IMG/VR virus record: IMGVR_UViG_3300043409_000904
Location: 1-51,863 of that record
Reading direction: 5' to 3' (one strand)
DNA from: a virus
Length of the DNA: 51,863 nucleotides
Shown piece by piece: positions 48,627 to 51,863 of this stretch; position 1 is the first letter of the stretch, and each line of letters opens with the position of its first letter. A program made the position numbers and the translations under genes. The notes below the pieces were generated by a model. That model was not told the DNA's origin and ran no database searches. It was given only the letters and a program-made list of their open reading frames with translations.

Positions 48627-49574
48627 ATGAGTTTTTTTGAAAATGAAATAGCAAAAAGAGAACATACTTTGTGGGTAGAGCGTTACAGACCATCCAAATT
48701 ATCAGAGTATGTTGGTAATGAAACTGTTAAGGAAACTATTCAACAATATTTGGATAATAACGATATTCCACATCTATTGCTATATGGTAAAGCTGGTACT
48801 GGTAAAACTACATTGGCAAAACTAATTGTAAATACAATTAAATGTGATAGTATGATTATCAATGCATCGGATGAAAATAATGTGGATACGGTAAGAACAA
48901 AAGTAAAAAACTTTGCATCATCAATGGGTTTCGCCGGTTTTAAAATTATTATATTGGATGAGTTTGATTATATGACTCCAAACGCACAAGCGATTCTTCG
49001 TAATTTAATGGAAACATTCTCTAAACATTGTAGATTTATCTTAACGTGTAATTATCACGAAAAGATTATTGACCCAATCAAAAGTAGATGCCAAACATTT
49101 GCAATCACACCACCAACAAAAAAAGATGTTGCAGTTCAGATTATAAAAATATTGGATAATGAGAAGATTAAATACGATGTTAAAAATGTAGCCGATATTA
49201 TCAGTTCATATTATCCAGATATTCGTAGAATTCTAAATACCTGTCAATTGCAATCCAGTTCAGGTGAATTAAAAGTGGATCATAAAATTATGGTTGAATC
49301 AAATTTTCAAACCAAATTGATTGATTTACTAAAATCACAGGATGAGAAACGAAATGTATTTATGGCAATTAGACAGGCAGTAGCCGATAATAGAATAAAT
49401 GATTATTCTGAAATGTATTCTATGTTATACGATAAGGTAGATGAATACGCGAGTGGGAATACTGCTAATGTAATTTTAACAATTGCAGATGGGTTATCAA
49501 AGGATGCATTAGTAGTGGATAAAGAAATAGTATTTACTAGCACAGTTATACAAATATTAAACATTATAAAATAA
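48627..49574 (+). CDS. gp44: Clamp loader large subunit gp44
   Basis: A 315-aa AAA+ ATPase, almost the length of T4 gp44 (319 aa). It shows WVERYRPSKLSEYVGN, Walker A YGKAGTGKT (residues 53-61), Walker B ILDEFD (109-114), FILTCNYHEKIIDPIKSRC with the SRC motif (153-155) and sensor 2 near YYPDIRRILNTCQ. Four copies with one gp62 load the gp45 ring onto primed DNA. The gp62-like gene lies two genes downstream, after a small zinc-ribbon gene. Confidence 0.93.
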   Translation: MSFFENEIAKREHTLWVERYRPSKLSEYVGNETVKETIQQYLDNNDIPHLLLYGKAGTGKTTLAKLIVNTIKCDSMIINASDENNVDTVRTKVKNFASSMGFAGFKIIILDEFDYMTPNAQAILRNLMETFSKHCRFILTCNYHEKIIDPIKSRCQTFAITPPTKKDVAVQIIKILDNEKIKYDVKNVADIISSYYPDIRRILNTCQLQSSSGELKVDHKIMVESNFQTKLIDLLKSQDEKRNVFMAIRQAVADNRINDYSEMYSMLYDKVDEYASGNTANVILTIADGLSKDALVVDKEIVFTSTVIQILNIIK

Positions 49575-49579
49575 AAATT

Positions 49580-49822
49580 ATGGAAAATCAACAACAACCT
49601 CTACCTGTAAATTTCTCATTAAATGATGCGAGAGATATAGAATGTGAGTGTGGAGCAAAAGTATTCATCACAGGTTATAGATTTAAAAAGATTTCACGCT
49701 TAATTACAGGTGGTGATAAAGAATCGGTAATGCCGATTGAGATATATCTATGTGCAACGTGTGGCAAACCTTTACAAGAATTATTACCAGAAGAATTAAG
49801 GGATAAGAAAGTAGTTGTGTAG
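49580..49822 (+). CDS. Small zinc-ribbon-like protein
   Basis: An 80-aa protein with two cysteine pairs: ECECGAKVF (Cys22, Cys24) and YLCATCGKPLQELLP (Cys58, Cys61), which suggests a zinc ribbon. Between them is a basic stretch (YRFKKISRLITGGDK). It starts 5 nt after gp44 and ends 2 nt before the gp62-like gene, so it is made with the clamp loader. I do not know its function; a role with the loader or in late transcription would fit the place. Confidence 0.6.
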   Translation: MENQQQPLPVNFSLNDARDIECECGAKVFITGYRFKKISRLITGGDKESVMPIEIYLCATCGKPLQELLPEELRDKKVVV

Positions 49823-49824
49823 TT

Positions 49825-50274
49825 ATGAGTAAGAAGTTATTCGATCACATTAACGCAATTACAACGGAGCAAGATCCAAAGTACTTTGATAAGTTGGAAG
49901 AAGATGATATTAAGACATGGAGTAATTTTATGATAAATCGTTTTCTTTCAATGAAACCAGAGTGGGTTGAATTAATTGCAACTATATTACCACTATCACA
50001 GACGTTGCAACCTAAAGAAATGTATAAATTATACATTAATATTATTCCAAAAGGAAAGTATTATTTGAAATATATAAAAGGAAAGGGTGAAGCTAAGTAC
50101 GAACAGTTTTTAGTAGAATTGGTACAAAAGGAATTTGAATGTAGAGAATTACACGCTAATGAATATATTGATATATTATACTCTACGAGAGAAGGTAGAG
50201 AAAATATAAAATACATATGTGAAAAATACGCGATTGCAAAAAAAGAAATTACTAAATTAAAACTTAAAATATAA
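49825..50274 (+). CDS. gp62: Clamp loader small subunit gp62
   Basis: A 149-aa protein (T4 gp62 is 187 aa). Recognised by LFDHINAITTEQDPKYFDKL, then FMINRFLSMKPEWVELIATI and YKLYINIIPKGKYYLKYIKG, the pattern of gp62 in T4-like phages (an N-terminal D-x-I-N-x-I and INRxLS segment). Its C-terminal helices (YIDILYSTREGRENIKYICE) are shared with the family. It starts with GTTATG, 2 nt after the zinc-ribbon gene. A host-type promoter follows its stop codon at once. Confidence 0.75.
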   Translation: MSKKLFDHINAITTEQDPKYFDKLEEDDIKTWSNFMINRFLSMKPEWVELIATILPLSQTLQPKEMYKLYINIIPKGKYYLKYIKGKGEAKYEQFLVELVQKEFECRELHANEYIDILYSTREGRENIKYICEKYAIAKKEITKLKLKI

Positions 50275-50306
50275 TTTGGTAGTCTCACTTATTTTTCGTA
50301 TATTTA
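50275..50306 (+). promoter_or_regulatory. Host-type promoter, leaderless nuclease gene
   Basis: TTTG at 50275-50278, 20-nt spacer, TATATTTA at 50299-50306. The ATG at 50311 is 5 nt after the box, so the message should be leaderless or nearly so. Confidence 0.72.
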
Positions 50307-50310
50307 ATAT

Positions 50311-51171
50311 ATGGCTAGAGTATCTTTTTCCCAATATAGTATGTGGAGCAGTTGCCCACAACACTATAAATTACAATATATAGATAAATTATCTGAAAGC
50401 ACTTCCAACATACATTTGGTATTTGGGACAGCGATGCATGAAACTTTGCAGGAATATTTAGAAAAATGTCTTCGTATCTCAAAATCACAAGCTGATAAGA
50501 TGATGAATCTAAATGAGATGTTGAAGCAAAAAATGAGGACTCTTTACTTAAAAGAATCCAATAACGGAGAGCTACCAATTTGTTCAAAAGATGAATTGGT
50601 AGAATTTCTAAACGATGGTAATATCATATTAGATTATTTCCAAAAACGGGCTAACTTTAATAAATTCTTTTCTCTAAAAGATGATGAGTTGGTTTCAATA
50701 GAACAACCGATAAATGCTAAAATCAAAGAGAATATAAACTTTTTAGGATTTTTAGATTTAGTAATACGGAACAATTCCAATGGTAGATATAAAATTATAG
50801 ATTTTAAAACTGCAACAAAGGGGTGGAGTAAATATCAAAAATCCGATCCTGTTAAGAACGCACAATTACTTTTGTATAAAAAACTTTATTCCGAAATGAT
50901 AGGAGTTTCTGTTGATATGATTGATGTTGAGTTTATCATCCTAAAAAGAAAGATTTCAGAAAGTTTAGATTTTACAGTACCACGTATTAGTAGGCACGTA
51001 CCAGCGAGTGGGAAGCCATCTATAAATAAAGCATGGAATTCATTTATAGAATTCGTAGATAATGTTTTTGATGAAAATGGTGCATATAGAATTGATATTG
51101 AGTTTCAAAAACAACCATCAAAGTTATGTGGATGGTGTGAATTTTATGGAACACATTGTGATGGAAAATAA
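50311..51171 (+). CDS. PD-(D/E)XK nuclease, Cas4/RecB-like
   Basis: A 286-aa nuclease. It begins SFSQYSMWSSCPQHYKLQYI, typical of Cas4/AddB-type domains, with FGTAMHETLQEYL (His43), FLGFLDLVIR (Asp150), KIIDFKTATK (Asp165, Lys167) and NAQLLLYKKLY (Gln186): the full RecB-type active site. Cys15 near the N-terminus and Cys273, Cys276, Cys283 at the C-terminus (LCGWCEFYGTHC) form the four-cysteine set that holds a 4Fe-4S cluster in Cas4 and AddB. It probably works as a 5' or 3' exonuclease in recombination or in breaking host DNA. It has its own promoter. Confidence 0.82.
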   Translation: MARVSFSQYSMWSSCPQHYKLQYIDKLSESTSNIHLVFGTAMHETLQEYLEKCLRISKSQADKMMNLNEMLKQKMRTLYLKESNNGELPICSKDELVEFLNDGNIILDYFQKRANFNKFFSLKDDELVSIEQPINAKIKENINFLGFLDLVIRNNSNGRYKIIDFKTATKGWSKYQKSDPVKNAQLLLYKKLYSEMIGVSVDMIDVEFIILKRKISESLDFTVPRISRHVPASGKPSINKAWNSFIEFVDNVFDENGAYRIDIEFQKQPSKLCGWCEFYGTHCDGK

Positions 51172-51211
51172 TTTTTTGTATATATATATGTATATACACA
51201 AATTATTAACT

Positions 51212-51409
51212 ATGACAGACTTAAAACTAACTACTGTAAAGGTTATTAAAAAGTTATATGATGAGGATTTTAAAATAGCTACCATCAAAGGTGGTATTAA
51301 CTTTCAAAAACTCGTAAATAGAACTTTAGACCTATACACTACAAATGAACAATTTAGAACACAATTAAACGAATACACCAATTTACAGATTAGTGGTTCG
51401 CAATTTTAA
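51212..51409 (+). CDS. Small hypothetical protein
   Basis: A 65-aa protein; I take ATG 51212 because a longer frame reaching back to 51062 would run inside the nuclease gene. It has TTVKVIKKLYDEDFKIATIK, then INFQKLVNRTLDLYTTNEQF and ends LQISGSQF. The pattern K-x-LYxxFK and QxLVNRxLxLY is known to me from small proteins of other T4-like phages, without a function. It resembles a short DNA-binding or regulator-like helical domain. The 40-nt gap before it holds an A/T-rich TATATATATG stretch but no promoter at the usual spacing. Confidence 0.55.
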   Translation: MTDLKLTTVKVIKKLYDEDFKIATIKGGINFQKLVNRTLDLYTTNEQFRTQLNEYTNLQISGSQF

Positions 51410-51426
51410 AAATTAATTAAACAGTT

Positions 51427-51863
51427 ATGGCAAAAAAGAAGATTCTCTTATTATCTGATGATTTGAGAATGGCAAGTGGTATAGCCAATGTTTCCAAACA
51501 ATTGGTATTGGGTACAGTTGATAAGTACGATTGGGTTCAATTAGGAGCAGCAATTAAACATCCCGAAGCGGGTAAAGTATTAGACCTAAATGATAGTGTT
51601 AGAGAACAAACCGGTGTAAAGGATGCATTGGTTAAAATTTATCCATTTGATGGGTATGGTAATCCTCAAATGATTCGGCAATTGTTGATGGTTGAAAAGC
51701 CAGATGCAATTCTTCACTTTACTGATCCGAGATATTGGATTTGGTTATATGATATGGAGCACGAACTTCGTCAATCACTCCCAATTTTCTTTTATCATAT
51801 ATGGGATGATTTACCGGATCCAAAATACAATAGAAATTATTACGAAAGTTGTGATTGGATTGG
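51427..51863 (+). CDS. Glycosyltransferase, 3' partial
   Basis: The first 145 codons of a gene cut by the window end. It starts KKKILLLSDDLRMASGIANV, the N-terminal strand and Gly-rich loop of GT-B (GT4-like) glycosyltransferases, and goes on with SKQLVLGTVDKYDWVQLGAA, VEKPDAILHFTDPRYWIWLY and LPIFFYHIWDDLPDPKYN. The nucleotide-sugar binding half is missing. Related genes in T4-like phages may glycosylate DNA bases or host surface sugars. Its place among DNA metabolism genes and its GTTATG start fit a DNA-modifying role, which cannot be shown from this part. Confidence 0.65.
   Translation, partial: MAKKKILLLSDDLRMASGIANVSKQLVLGTVDKYDWVQLGAAIKHPEAGKVLDLNDSVREQTGVKDALVKIYPFDGYGNPQMIRQLLMVEKPDAILHFTDPRYWIWLYDMEHELRQSLPIFFYHIWDDLPDPKYNRNYYESCDWI

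Noticed and set aside
51062-51211. Longer N-terminus for the small gene at 51212
   Set aside because: The extension lies inside the nuclease gene in another frame and looks unlike a protein; the ATG at 51212 starts family-like sequence.

Overview
The window reads as part of the genome of a T4-like (contractile-tailed) phage that probably infects a member of the Bacteroidota. T4-type genes recognised from their sequence include tail sheath and tube (gp18, gp19), a PF12322-type chaperone and tape measure, baseplate parts (gp48/54, gp53 and a hub), gp32, UvsX, RNase H, the gp41 helicase, gp43, gp44, gp45 and gp62. The host call rests on three things: promoters of the form TTTG-N19/20-TATATTTG (the Bacteroidota consensus), the near absence of Shine-Dalgarno sites, and Bacteroidota-flavoured genes (a DUF5522 protein, a GroES of bacterial type). 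The DNA is strongly AT-rich. Every supported gene is on the + strand, and I saw no tRNA, CRISPR array, integrase or transposase.

Layout. 1-9.4 kb: a family of Ser/Thr/Asn-rich fibre proteins built from shared repeat blocks, two of them ending in an S74 intramolecular chaperone, plus a small fibre-tip partner and a GT-B-like glycosyltransferase. 9.4-11.1 kb: a LamG-type tail protein with an inserted Hint (intein-like) domain. 11.2-22.4 kb: sheath, tube, tail chaperone with a probable translational frameshift, tape measure, baseplate tube cap, LysM-type gp53 and hub. 22.4-24.5 kb: a PhyH-like dioxygenase and a divergent family A DNA polymerase. 24.6-29.4 kb: proteins with T4-like capsid-targeting N-termini, including an apparent polyprotein with repeated ESVNE cleavage motifs. 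29.5-51.9 kb: DNA metabolism, with replication genes interleaved with four methyltransferase-like genes, a B12-dependent ribonucleotide reductase, thioredoxin, an asparagine-synthetase-like amidotransferase, an acetyltransferase, dUTPase, a Cas4-like nuclease and the start of another glycosyltransferase.

How it fits together. Two promoter classes are visible. Host-like TTTG-N19/20-TATATTTG promoters precede genes of DNA metabolism, and at three of them the start codon lies 5-7 nt from the -7 box, so those messages should be leaderless. A second motif, ATATTTATA or ATACTTATA, sits mostly 20-50 nt upstream of structural genes and is a candidate late promoter; the clamp gene (gp45) carries both features. 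The most interesting candidates for undescribed biology are: (i) a coupled amidotransferase - GNAT - SPPYF methyltransferase-like module plus two more SPPYF paralogues, an Nmad1 protein and a glycosyltransferase, suggesting an unusual DNA modification; (ii) an injected-protein polyprotein; (iii) a methyltransferase cassette flanked by a duplicated end of the helicase gene; and (iv) a family A polymerase beside the family B replicase. All function calls are from reading the sequence, without database searches.
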